Positions 1 to 7,805 of a stretch of DNA of 47,256 nucleotides are shown here, piece after piece. Origin of the DNA: Treponema sp. (GTDB lineage Bacteria; Spirochaetota; Spirochaetia; Treponematales; Breznakiellaceae); assembly GCA_003245635.1 (NCBI GenBank), contig QKCO01000021.1, forward strand, positions 1 through 47,256, given 5' to 3'. Under the pieces are notes generated by a model, which was given only the letters and a program-made list of their open reading frames with translations, was not told where the DNA came from and did not search any database. The position numbers and the translations under genes were made by a program. Each line of letters starts with the position of its first letter. Position 1 is the stretch's first letter.

Positions 1-1307
1 AGATCCTGCTCCAAAGCGATGGGCTGCTCATTCGAAATCGTCAAAACCTTGGTCGCCGGATAATATTCTTCCTTTTCGAAAATGAGCTCTATCCGTCCCA
101 ATCTCACTTCCTTGTCCCGTATCGGCGTTTCCCCGAGCGGAATCTTGCCGCCGTTCTCCTGTATCGAGACCAAGACCCCTTGAGGCTGGGTATCGATATT
201 CACGCGGGCCGTCTTGGGGTAAAGCGTCGCTTCACAGGAGGTCTGCGCTCCGGCCTTGATTTCCACCGGAAGCGCCGCGTCCCGGTAGGACGGGAAATGC
301 AGATCGAAGATGTATTTGCCGGGTGCCAGCTCGTATTGCGTCAGCGGCGTGACGCCGACGCTTTTGCCGGCCAATGCGACCGACGCGCCCTTCGGCTCCG
401 TTACTATGCGCACGGAGCCCGGCAGGATGGAAAGCTCGGCCTGGATGCGGCGCTGCTCCCGGGACCGCACGGAAATCTTTTGGCTGTATTCGGTGTAGTC
501 GGCTTTGCGCAGCGCAAGATTATGTTCGCCGGTATCTATCTGGGGTATTTCGAGCGGAGTCGAACCGACTTCCACGCCGTCCAATACGACGGAGGCTCCG
601 TCCGGCGACGACTGGACCAGGAGACTGCCCGGCTCTTCCTGCAGGGCGGCGTTGACCAGCGCGACGCGCCGGGGGCTGATGGAGAGCGATTCGAGATATT
701 CCCGGTAGCCTTCGGCGAGGACCCGCAGGTTGTAGGTGCCGGGATACAGCTGCGGGATGCGGATCCGCCCGTCGTCATCCGTCTTCCCGAAATAAATGCC
801 GTCCAGGTACACATCCGCTCCGCCGACGCTCGTAGCAAGCTCGAGCCTGCCCAAGACATCGCGGAACAGCTGCTCGCCGAGCACCTCCACCGTCTTGTTG
901 AGCGCTTTGCGCAGGAAGCCTTCGCCGTTGATGGTGAAGAAATCGCTGTACACGACAACCGCGTCGGGAACGGAAAGCGCGCGGAGATCGAGCTGAATCT
1001 CTCCGGACACCCGGTAGATAGTCCCTTCCAAATAGAAGGCTCCCTTGTCGGAAACGTTCTTGATTTGCGCAAGCTCGATGGGAGACGTCGAGCCGAGCTT
1101 GAATACCTGGCTGGACTGTATGCGGGTCTGCAGCATCGTGAACGCCACGGGACCGAGCGGCAGATCGCCGTCCTTCTTGCCGGAAAGATCGACGATCGGC
1201 CCCAGCCAGAGCACGGGGCGCGAGTTCATCTGTTGCCCCGCGACGCCTGCGAGAGCGAAGATTGAGAGGAAAATCGCCAGCACGGTATTTTTCTTGTTTT
1301 GTTCCAC
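1..1307 (-). CDS. PEGA-repeat exported protein (3' end beyond window)
   Basis: The reading frame starts with GTG (AGAGG lies 8 bases upstream) and runs 435 codons to the window edge without a stop, so the C-terminus is missing. Residues 7-24 form a hydrophobic signal peptide, so the product is exported. Four PEGA-type beta repeats are visible, at about residues 154-205, 227-275, 297-345 and 367-415. Each carries the pattern xxVYLDG...GxTP/D...L..G.Y.L.....Y. PEGA repeats are surface or periplasmic beta modules of unknown ligand and are abundant in spirochaetes. The N-terminal region, about 30-150, resembles no domain I recognise. The longer frames on the opposite strand over this gene are shadows. 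Function is unknown; a structural or sensory envelope role is inference. Confidence 0.85.
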   Translation of the reverse strand, partial: MEQNKKNTVLAIFLSIFALAGVAGQQMNSRPVLWLGPIVDLSGKKDGDLPLGPVAFTMLQTRIQSSQVFKLGSTSPIELAQIKNVSDKGAFYLEGTIYRVSGEIQLDLRALSVPDAVVVYSDFFTINGEGFLRKALNKTVEVLGEQLFRDVLGRLELATSVGGADVYLDGIYFGKTDDDGRIRIPQLYPGTYNLRVLAEGYREYLESLSISPRRVALVNAALQEEPGSLLVQSSPDGASVVLDGVEVGSTPLEIPQIDTGEHNLALRKADYTEYSQKISVRSREQRRIQAELSILPGSVRIVTEPKGASVALAGKSVGVTPLTQYELAPGKYIFDLHFPSYRDAALPVEIKAGAQTSCEATLYPKTARVNIDTQPQGVLVSIQENGGKIPLGETPIRDKEVRLGRIELIFEKEEYYPATKVLTISNEQPIALEQD

Positions 1308-1399
1308 CTATCTGACCTCTCATGCGCTGCCGAGGTAAATACGAGAACATGCTGCTTCAATAAAGTGTAAGCTATTTCAGTCGGAATTGCAGAGCTTTC

Positions 1400-2557
1400 T
1401 CACCACGAATGCGAAGGCGTCGCCAAAGTCTTGCGGTTGAAGAAATAAATGACCACGCTCGCCGCGGCGAACAGGCTGAACGAAGCGAACAGCGCGCGGT
1501 AGCCCGCCTCAGCGACGACGACGCCGCCGAGCGAGCTGCCGATGAAGGTCGGGAGGCCTGAACCGAGCGAAAGATACATCGCCATGCCCGTCGCGCGGCG
1601 CTCGGGCGGCACGCGCGTCGAGATGAAGCTGACCGCCGCCGGGTGGAAAAGACCAAAACAGAGCGAATGGAGCAGCTGGCCGAGCGCGACGCCCGTCGGA
1701 TTGGGGAATACTGCGTACAGGAGCAGGCGCAGCACCACCGCCGAGGAAGCGACGGCGAGCAGGAAGGGCGATCCGAAGCGGGCTATCAGCCGGGAAGAGA
1801 AGATCATCACCGGGATCTCGACGACCGCGGCGAGCGCCCACATGACGGCCACCGCGTTCCACTGCAGCTCCTCAACGATGAACAGGGACAGAAAGGTGTT
1901 GATGGGCGTCATCGAAAGCCTGCTGAGAGCGATCATGCCCAGGCCGATCAGAAAAGGTCCGTCGACGAAACTGCGCGCGGAAGGCCGGTCGCTTTTGTCG
2001 GCCTGGGCTCCGGCCGCGGAATCGGCGGGCCGGCGGTCGGGCAGCGCGGGCACGAAGCAGACGGCGAACAGGGTGGTCGCCGCGAGCCATACCGCGATGG
2101 AGACGGGAGACGAAAGCGGCAGGAAGGGCTGCCACTGGAAAAAGAGGGCGAGCAGGACGAAGCTGAGCGATCCGGCCGAACGGTACAGGCCGTAATTGCC
2201 GCGGGAGCCGAGCGCGACGGTCGCGGCGGTATCCACGACGGGAACGATCGATTTGACGCCGATCGCGAGCACGATCAAGGACGCGAGAGCGGCCGCCGGA
2301 TGACGCACGCCGATCAGAGGCCAGATCGGCAGCAGCGTGAACAGATAGGAAAGCGCGAGAGCGGGCCGGTAGCGGCCGGTCTTTTCGGACACCCAGCCGA
2401 GCAGGAAGGGGCCGGCGATGCCGGCTATCTCGAAGACGCCGAGAAAAAGTCCGACCATGCGCGGTCCGTAGCCGAGCCCTCGTACGAGGACGGCAAGGTA
2501 CGGCGAAGTGACCGTCAGGACCGTGAAGGACGCGGCGAAGGACAGTATGAGCTGCAT
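1400..2557 (-). CDS. Major facilitator superfamily permease
   Basis: The 385-residue product is strongly hydrophobic, with about 12 membrane segments and a charged central loop near residues 185-200. The loop between helices 2 and 3 reads GWVSEKTGRYRPAL, which is the MFS motif-A region. This is a secondary transporter in the inner membrane; the substrate cannot be read from the sequence. It lies 59 bases downstream of the UroD-fold gene, on the same strand as the rhamnose-type ABC operon, and is probably its last gene. No convincing Shine-Dalgarno precedes the ATG, and no in-frame alternative start exists before an upstream stop. It could export a by-product or import a related sugar; both are speculation. 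Confidence 0.85.
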   Translation of the reverse strand: MQLILSFAASFTVLTVTSPYLAVLVRGLGYGPRMVGLFLGVFEIAGIAGPFLLGWVSEKTGRYRPALALSYLFTLLPIWPLIGVRHPAAALASLIVLAIGVKSIVPVVDTAATVALGSRGNYGLYRSAGSLSFVLLALFFQWQPFLPLSSPVSIAVWLAATTLFAVCFVPALPDRRPADSAAGAQADKSDRPSARSFVDGPFLIGLGMIALSRLSMTPINTFLSLFIVEELQWNAVAVMWALAAVVEIPVMIFSSRLIARFGSPFLLAVASSAVVLRLLLYAVFPNPTGVALGQLLHSLCFGLFHPAAVSFISTRVPPERRATGMAMYLSLGSGLPTFIGSSLGGVVVAEAGYRALFASFSLFAAASVVIYFFNRKTLATPSHSW

Positions 2558-2616
2558 GCCGGTCGCAGTGTACCGCGGAAGGCTCCGCGTCGCCTAGCGG
2601 CGCGGTGCTTTCCGGG

Positions 2617-3654
2617 CTAGAACGCGCCGACCGCCCTGAAGATGGCCTCCACGTTTTCGGGCGGAATGTCGGCAAGGATCGCTTCGTGGCTCGGGCTGAC
2701 GACGAGTCCCGTCGGGAAGAGGGCCTTCAGGCGCTCGACTTCGGCGGCTACCTCTGAGGACTTCCCGTTGACCAGCAGGTTCTGCGCGTCAACGCCCCCG
2801 CAGAAGGAAGCCTTGCCGCCGAACTCGCGCGCGAGCCGGTCGGCTTCCATATTGTGAGCGAGCGCCTGGATCGGGTGGATGGCGTCGGCGCCGAGCTCGA
2901 TAAGGTCGGGAATGATGCCGTAGATCGACCCGCAGGAATGGTGGATCACCTTCAGTCCGTAGGAATGAGCCTGGTCGATCAGCTGCTTCGTGCCCGGGAA
3001 CACGAGGTCGCGGATGAGGTCGGGAGACAGCATCAGGTTCTGCTGGCTGCCGAAATCGTTGCCGATGAGTACCGCAGTCAGCTTGCCCTTGGTCGCCTCG
3101 TAGAAGATCTCGTTCGCCTGGAGGTAGAACTCGATGATCCGGTCGATGACCGCCTTGAACATCTCCGGCTCCGTCATCATCTTCACGAGCGCGGTTTCCA
3201 TGCCGAAGGCGGCGCAGGCGTCCTGGAAGTGGGCCGACCAGGCGAGCACCAGGGACGCCGCGTCCGCCGGGACTTCGTCGACGACCGCGCGGCAGGCGGC
3301 GGGGTCTATGTGCTTTGACGGATCGGGCCAGGGGAAGTCGGAAACTCCCGCGGGATCCTCGTAGTCCTCGAAGAAGCCCGGCGCGGTCAGGGTGCGCTCC
3401 TCGTAGTTCCGGTTGACGTCTTTCTTCGCGAAGTCGAAGGCGGCGGCGACGTGGCTGCTCGTTGGGGACTCGTAGGGCACGTTCACGTGGTAGACGTCGT
3501 CGCCGACCCTGCGCTTGAGGTCCGCGAAAGAGGAAGCGCCGAAATGCTTGAGCAGCGCGGGGATCGCGTCGTGCACGGGCTCCCCGATCCAGGTGGCCGG
3601 GCGGTCTACGGGCTTTCGTTCGATCGTGCGGAGGAAACGTTCCTTGTGGTCCAT
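2617..3654 (-). CDS. Uroporphyrinogen-decarboxylase-fold protein
   Basis: The 345-residue product has the UroD TIM-barrel pattern. It starts MDHKERFLRTIERKPVDRPA and carries HHSCGS at about 238-243, then a Cys at 285 within FCGGVDA. UroD-fold proteins include haem-pathway decarboxylases and zinc-dependent methylcobamide:CoM-type methyltransferases (MtaA/CmuA). The His-x-Cys pair resembles the methyltransferase zinc site. The expected C-terminal Cys (GCE in the paralogue at 29500-30561) is replaced here by a SHE sequence, so metal binding may differ. It starts 10 bases after the ABC permease and is therefore in the sugar operon, not a haem cluster. Family assignment is firm; the reaction is unknown. 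Confidence 0.8.
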   Translation of the reverse strand: MDHKERFLRTIERKPVDRPATWIGEPVHDAIPALLKHFGASSFADLKRRVGDDVYHVNVPYESPTSSHVAAAFDFAKKDVNRNYEERTLTAPGFFEDYEDPAGVSDFPWPDPSKHIDPAACRAVVDEVPADAASLVLAWSAHFQDACAAFGMETALVKMMTEPEMFKAVIDRIIEFYLQANEIFYEATKGKLTAVLIGNDFGSQQNLMLSPDLIRDLVFPGTKQLIDQAHSYGLKVIHHSCGSIYGIIPDLIELGADAIHPIQALAHNMEADRLAREFGGKASFCGGVDAQNLLVNGKSSEVAAEVERLKALFPTGLVVSPSHEAILADIPPENVEAIFRAVGAF

Positions 3655-3664
3655 CGGGAATCTC

Positions 3665-4651
3665 CTAGCGCTTTTCCTGCAGGCTGTTGAGGATGACGGC
3701 GCCGAGGATCACGAGACCCCGGACGACCTGCTGCATGTACGGGGTGACGTCCAAGAGGATCATGCCGTTGGAGAGCACGCCGATGAACAGGACTCCCAGG
3801 AGCGTTCCGGAGAGCTTCCCTTCGCCGCCGAGCATATTCGTGCCGCCGATGATGACCGCGGCGACGATGTCCAGCTCCCAGCCGATGCCGATCTCGGGCG
3901 AGCCGGCCATGAGTCGGGAGGAAAGGACGAGGCCCGAGATCGCAGACACCAGGGCGCTCACCAGGAATACGCCGATCTTCACCTTCTCCACACCGATGCC
4001 CGAGAGCCGGGCGGCGTCCTCGTTGCCGCCGATCGCGTAGACCGCGCGGCCGAAGGTAGTGGAGGACAGGATGAAGGCGCCGACGGCGAAGATGACCAGC
4101 ATATAGACGACCGGCAGTGGAACGACGCCGATGGTGCCGCTCCCGAAGCCGAAGAAGCTCTGCGGCAGCCCGCCGACCGGATAGCCGCCGGTCATCGTGT
4201 AGGTCATGCCCCGGATGAGCGTCTGGGTGGCCATCGTCACCAGGAACGCGTGGAGCCTGAAACGCGCGGTCACGAAGCCGTTCAGGAACCCCCAGAGGCA
4301 GCTCACCCCGAGCGTCGCAGGGATCGCGAGGGGGATCGGCAAGCCGGCCTTCAGCAGAATCGCGTTCATGACGGCGGCGAAGGCGACCAGCGAGCCGACG
4401 CTCAGGTCGATCTGCCCCATGATGAGGATCATCGTCATGCCGACGGCGATGATTCCCTGGTTGGATACCTGGCGGAACACGTTGACGATGTTGGAGACCG
4501 TCAGGAATTTGGACGTCGAGAAAGCCAGGTAGAGAATGAGGAGGACGAACACGATGACGAAGGAATACTTCAGGAGCAGGGCCTTCGCGTCGAGCTTGGG
4601 TTTTCTAACGTCGGCGCAGGCGGCCGCCGCGGTTCCGGTAGTGCTTTCCAT
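3665..4651 (-). CDS. Sugar ABC transporter permease, RbsC/RhaP type
   Basis: The 328-residue integral membrane protein belongs to the branched-chain/ribose-type permease family. It contains GMTMILIMGQIDLSVGS near residues 70-90 and the EAA-like stretch GGNEDAARLSGI. The start was set at the ATG at 4651 because GGAG sits 8 bases upstream. The frame remains open further upstream, but that part is low-complexity and overlaps the ATPase gene. A single permease gene implies a homodimer. It sits 16 bases after the ATPase gene and works with it and the binding protein at 6231-7211. Specificity for rhamnose is inferred from the mutarotase in the same operon. Confidence 0.92.
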   Translation of the reverse strand: MESTTGTAAAACADVRKPKLDAKALLLKYSFVIVFVLLILYLAFSTSKFLTVSNIVNVFRQVSNQGIIAVGMTMILIMGQIDLSVGSLVAFAAVMNAILLKAGLPIPLAIPATLGVSCLWGFLNGFVTARFRLHAFLVTMATQTLIRGMTYTMTGGYPVGGLPQSFFGFGSGTIGVVPLPVVYMLVIFAVGAFILSSTTFGRAVYAIGGNEDAARLSGIGVEKVKIGVFLVSALVSAISGLVLSSRLMAGSPEIGIGWELDIVAAVIIGGTNMLGGEGKLSGTLLGVLFIGVLSNGMILLDVTPYMQQVVRGLVILGAVILNSLQEKR

Positions 4652-4667
4652 ATCGATGGCTCCTTGC

Positions 4668-6164
4668 TTAAGCGCTAACGCCGTGGGCGGTCGCGTAGTG
4701 GAGGATCTCGTCCTGGTTCGTCTTGACCGGATCGAGTTCGGCGGTGGGCTTGCCGCCCGCGAACACGATGACGCGGTCGGACAGCTCGAGGATTTCGGGT
4801 ATTTCGGAGGAGATGAGGATGATCCCCTTCCCTTCGTCGGCGAGCGCGTGTATGACGTCGTAGATTTGGCTCTTCGAGCCGACATCGATGCCGCGGGTCG
4901 GCTCGTCCATGATCAGGATGGACGGGGCGGTCGCGAGCCATTTGCCGATGACCACCTTCTGCTGGTTGCCTCCGGAGAGGGCGCGCACTTTCTGCGAAGC
5001 GGACGCGCATTTGATCCCCATGCGCTGGATCGAGGAGCCGGCCTCGTCCTTGTCGGCCCGCGAGCCGATCACCCCGAAGCGGGAGAGGCGGCGGAAGATG
5101 GCCATGGTCAGGTTTTCGAGGATGCTGAGGCCGAGCACGAGGCCTTCCTCCTTGCGGTCCTCGGTGATGAAGGCTATTCCATGGGAAATCGCGTCGCGCG
5201 GGCATTTGATGGAGACCTCCTCGCCCTCGATGAAGACCTTCCCGGAGCTGAGCTTGTCGACCCCGAACATGGCCCGCGCGGTCTCCGTCCGCCCCGCGCC
5301 GGCTAGCCCCGCGAAGCCGAGGATCTCGCCTTTCTTCAGGCTGAAGCTGACGCCCTCGAAGCCGGTCGGCCCGGACAGGCATTCCGCCCGCAGCAGCTCT
5401 TCCGCTCCGGCTCGCGGAGGACGCCGGTTGCTCTGAACCTCGCGGCCTACCATGTGTCGGATGATGACCGGCTTGGGGGCTTCCGCGATGGGCAGGGTGA
5501 CGATATGGCGGCCGTCGCGGAAGACGGTCACCCGGTCGACGAGCACGGGAAGCTCCTCGAGGCGATGCGATACGTAGATGATGCCGATCCCCTGCTCCCG
5601 CAGGCGCTTGAGGTTGCGGAACAGATGCTCCACCTCGCTCGCGGAAAGGGATGCGGTCGGTTCGTCCAGGATCAGGAGGCGCGAATCGTTGGACAGCGCC
5701 TTGGCGATCTCGACCATCTGCTTCTGCGCGACGCTCAAGGATGAAACGAGCGCGGCCGGATCGATGTCGGATTCGAGCTTGGCCAGATATTCGCGCGCCT
5801 TGCCGGTCATCGTTTTCTTGTCGACGACCGGCCCCTTCTTCGGCAGCTTACCCAGGTACATATTCTCCGCGACGGAGAGCGTGTTGATCAGGCTGAATTC
5901 CTGGTAGACCGCACTCACGCCGAGCTCCCTCGCGTGGGCGGGATTGTCGATGGAGACGCGTTTCCCGAACAGTTCGATCGAGGCGCAATCCCCGTCGGGG
6001 CGGTGGGCCCCGGTCAGAATTTTGATGAGCGTACTCTTCCCGGCTCCGTTGGCGCCCACCAGCGCGTGGATCTCCCCCGCGGCCAGGCTGAATTCGGCGT
6101 CGCTGAGCGCGCGGATGCCGCCGAATGTCTTGCTGATGCCGGAGAGCGAAAGGATCGTTTCCAT
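4668..6164 (-). CDS. Sugar ABC transporter ATP-binding protein, RbsA/XylG type
   Basis: The 498-residue protein has two fused nucleotide-binding domains. The first has a Walker A GANGAGKST at 37-45, a Q-loop VYQEFSL and Walker B LLILDEPTASL. The second has a degenerate P-loop (GLAGAGRTE), the signature LSGGNQQK and Walker B LIMDEPTRGID. A weakened second P-loop is normal for the ribose/xylose/rhamnose class. It powers uptake by the permease at 3665-4651. A GC hairpin lies between this gene and the binding-protein gene and may lower its expression relative to the binding protein. Confidence 0.95.
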   Translation of the reverse strand: METILSLSGISKTFGGIRALSDAEFSLAAGEIHALVGANGAGKSTLIKILTGAHRPDGDCASIELFGKRVSIDNPAHARELGVSAVYQEFSLINTLSVAENMYLGKLPKKGPVVDKKTMTGKAREYLAKLESDIDPAALVSSLSVAQKQMVEIAKALSNDSRLLILDEPTASLSASEVEHLFRNLKRLREQGIGIIYVSHRLEELPVLVDRVTVFRDGRHIVTLPIAEAPKPVIIRHMVGREVQSNRRPPRAGAEELLRAECLSGPTGFEGVSFSLKKGEILGFAGLAGAGRTETARAMFGVDKLSSGKVFIEGEEVSIKCPRDAISHGIAFITEDRKEEGLVLGLSILENLTMAIFRRLSRFGVIGSRADKDEAGSSIQRMGIKCASASQKVRALSGGNQQKVVIGKWLATAPSILIMDEPTRGIDVGSKSQIYDVIHALADEGKGIILISSEIPEILELSDRVIVFAGGKPTAELDPVKTNQDEILHYATAHGVSA

Positions 6165-6193
6165 GCCGTTTCCTCGACGTGATTAGAATGAAA

Positions 6194-6223
6194 GCGGCCG
6201 CCCCGGTAGAAAGACGCGGCCGC
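6194..6223 (-). other. Intercistronic GC hairpin
   Basis: Two copies of the self-complementary GCGGCCGC (6194-6201 and 6216-6223) form an 8-bp stem with a 14-base loop in the spacer after the binding-protein gene. The stem is followed on the minus strand by CTTTCATT, not a full T-run. It is more likely a partial terminator or a 3' mRNA stabiliser than a full stop. Such hairpins are common after binding-protein genes. Confidence 0.5.
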
Positions 6224-6230
6224 CGGAGGA

Positions 6231-7211
6231 TTACTTGATGAGATTCTTCCGGTCGTCCAGGTATTTTTGTATTTCGGAGGCGTTGGTGAGCGTGTAAGTC
6301 TTCAGAGGAACCAGGACTTCGGTCTGGGTCTTGCCGGCGGTGGCCAGCTCGTAGGCGTTCTTGATTGACGTATAGCCGATCTCGAAGGGCTGCTGGGTGG
6401 TGACGGCGAGCAGGAAGGAGTTCGGCTCGAGCATCGCTCGCGCCAGGTCGATGCTCATGTCGGTGCCCATGAGTAGGACCTTATTGTTCGGCTTCGCCTT
6501 GAGCGCCGCGAGGGAACCCAGAAGCGCGCCCTGGTTCCAGCACCAGACGATCTGAGTGTCGGGGTGCGCCTCGAGGATGCTTTCGGTGACCGACAGGCCC
6601 AGTTCCTTGTATTCGGCGTCCTGCTGGGCGACGATCTCGACGCCGGGGAGCGCCTTCATCTGGTCCATGAAGCCCTTCACGCGGTCGATGCCGACCGAAT
6701 ACTTGGAGGTTCCCAGCACGGCGACTTTGGCTTTGCCCCCCATCTTGTTCTTGATGTAGTCGACGGCGAACGCTCCGGTGCCCTTTCCCAGATCGTAGTT
6801 GTTGACGCCGACGAAGTACTTGGACTGGGCGGAATTGACCTTTGAGTTCCAGGTGACCACGGGAATGCCGGCTTTCACGGCGCGCTCGAAGGCGGGAACC
6901 GAAGCCTGGTCGCTCTGCGGCGAAATGGAGATGGCGCTCACCTGCTGCGCGATCAGGTTGTCGATGGTGGATGATTCTTTGGCGACGTCGGAATCCGAGC
7001 TGAGGATCTTGACCTGCGCGCCCAAGTCGGCTCCGGCCTTCTTCATGCCCTCGATGACCTCGGCGAACCATTCGTGCTTGGTGTCCAGCAGGACCGCGCC
7101 GATCTCGACCTTTTTCGCGCTGTCCTTGGAGCCGGCGGCGAAAACACCGCTCGCCGAAGCGAGCAGCAGCACGGCCGCGGAGAATGCGGCTTTGGCGTAC
7201 GATTTCTTCAT
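6231..7211 (-). CDS. Sugar ABC transporter substrate-binding protein, RbsB/RhaS type
   Basis: The 326-residue periplasmic binding protein starts MKKSYAKAAF, has a signal peptide to about residue 25 (SGVFA-AGSKD) and then the periplasmic-binding-protein fold (VEIGAVLLDTKHEWF). AGGAGG is 6 bases before the ATG. It delivers the sugar to the RbsA/RbsC-like transporter downstream. The mutarotase gene immediately upstream suggests L-rhamnose or a similar deoxy-hexose as ligand; ligand residues were not resolved by eye. It is translated ahead of the ATPase, with a hairpin between them. Confidence 0.93.
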   Translation of the reverse strand: MKKSYAKAAFSAAVLLLASASGVFAAGSKDSAKKVEIGAVLLDTKHEWFAEVIEGMKKAGADLGAQVKILSSDSDVAKESSTIDNLIAQQVSAISISPQSDQASVPAFERAVKAGIPVVTWNSKVNSAQSKYFVGVNNYDLGKGTGAFAVDYIKNKMGGKAKVAVLGTSKYSVGIDRVKGFMDQMKALPGVEIVAQQDAEYKELGLSVTESILEAHPDTQIVWCWNQGALLGSLAALKAKPNNKVLLMGTDMSIDLARAMLEPNSFLLAVTTQQPFEIGYTSIKNAYELATAGKTQTEVLVPLKTYTLTNASEIQKYLDDRKNLIK

Positions 7212-7283
7212 GACATTCCTCCTTCTTCCCGATCAACTATCGATTCCGCGCCCCAGCGCGCGGCGGATGCCCGGATATGCCGT

Positions 7284-7607
7284 TCAATCTTGGTGGAACA
7301 CCTCGCGCATGGAGGCCCACCACTCTCCTTCCCTGCGTGAATCCAGCGGCCTCTGGAAGGGCTTCACGGTCGCCCACCATTCCTGCGTCTTCGGATCGGC
7401 GGCCATCTTCGCCATATCGGCATCGAAATCGTCGCCGATGTATTCGTAATAGGCGAACAGGAGACCGTCGTGGAGGTAGATGGAATAATTGCGGATATTG
7501 CATTCCGCTATCTTTCCGGCCACTTCAGGCCAGACCGCGCGATGGTATTCGATGTAGGCGTCGATGCATTCGCTCTTCACCGCGATCACTTCCCCGTGAC
7601 GAACCAT
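7284..7607 (-). CDS. rhaM: L-rhamnose mutarotase family protein
   Basis: The 107-residue protein interconverts anomers of rhamnose (RhaM/YiiL family, a small dimeric alpha/beta barrel). Family features seen are EYHRAVWPEV near residues 20-30, IRNYSIYLHDGLLFAYYEY in the middle, and the C-terminal EWWASMREVFH. The start is the ATG at 7607, with AAGGAG 6 bases upstream; the frame extends upstream but into the promoter. It is the first gene of the sugar operon. No rhamnose isomerase, kinase or aldolase occurs in the window, so the catabolic genes must lie elsewhere. The symbol follows family resemblance, and the true sugar could be another deoxy-sugar. Confidence 0.88.
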   Translation of the reverse strand: MVRHGEVIAVKSECIDAYIEYHRAVWPEVAGKIAECNIRNYSIYLHDGLLFAYYEYIGDDFDADMAKMAADPKTQEWWATVKPFQRPLDSRREGEWWASMREVFHQD

Positions 7608-7626
7608 GGCCTTTCTCCTTGGGGCA

Positions 7627-7654
7627 AGTATACCATGACCTAGTGATACGTCAA
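7627..7654 (-). promoter_or_regulatory. Promoter of the rhamnose-type operon
   Basis: On the minus strand TTGACG (7649-7654) and TATACT (7627-7632) are separated by 16 bases, ahead of rhaM. A degenerate operator-like half-site (7654-7667) overlaps the -35 element. Confidence 0.7.
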
Positions 7655-7685
7655 CTAAATATTGTAACATTTTCACTAACAATGT

Positions 7686-7699
7686 AGTAAATATTTACT
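7686..7699. promoter_or_regulatory. LacI-family operator, copy 1
   Basis: This is the perfect 14-bp palindrome AGTAAATATTTACT, identical to the copy at 7789-7802. It lies upstream of the operon promoter. Assignment to the adjacent LacI regulator is inferred from position and symmetry; the AT centre differs from the common CG-centred LacI site. Confidence 0.65.
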
Positions 7700-7746
7700 T
7701 ACATACTATCTTTTATGAACCATTTCATGATATATGGCGTTTTCAC

Positions 7747-7775
7747 TTGCATTATTAGGACCTAAACCGTATCAT
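7747..7775 (+). promoter_or_regulatory. Promoter of the lacI-type gene
   Basis: TTGCAT (7747-7752) and TATCAT (7770-7775) are 17 bases apart. The expected start of transcription falls just before operator copy 2, which suggests autorepression. Confidence 0.6.
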
Positions 7776-7788
7776 GCAGAACGATGGG

Positions 7789-7802
7789 AGTAAATATTTA
7801 CT
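7789..7802. promoter_or_regulatory. LacI-family operator, copy 2
   Basis: This second perfect copy of AGTAAATATTTACT ends three bases before the regulator ATG. It occupies the space between a GGGAG sequence and the start codon. A bound repressor here would block its own transcription. Confidence 0.65.
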
Positions 7803-7805
7803 AAA

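Noticed and set aside
6194-6223. Engineered NotI cloning sites
   Set aside because: Two GCGGCCGC copies resemble cloning sites, but they form an intercistronic stem in a natural operon, and such 8-mers are expected in GC-rich DNA.
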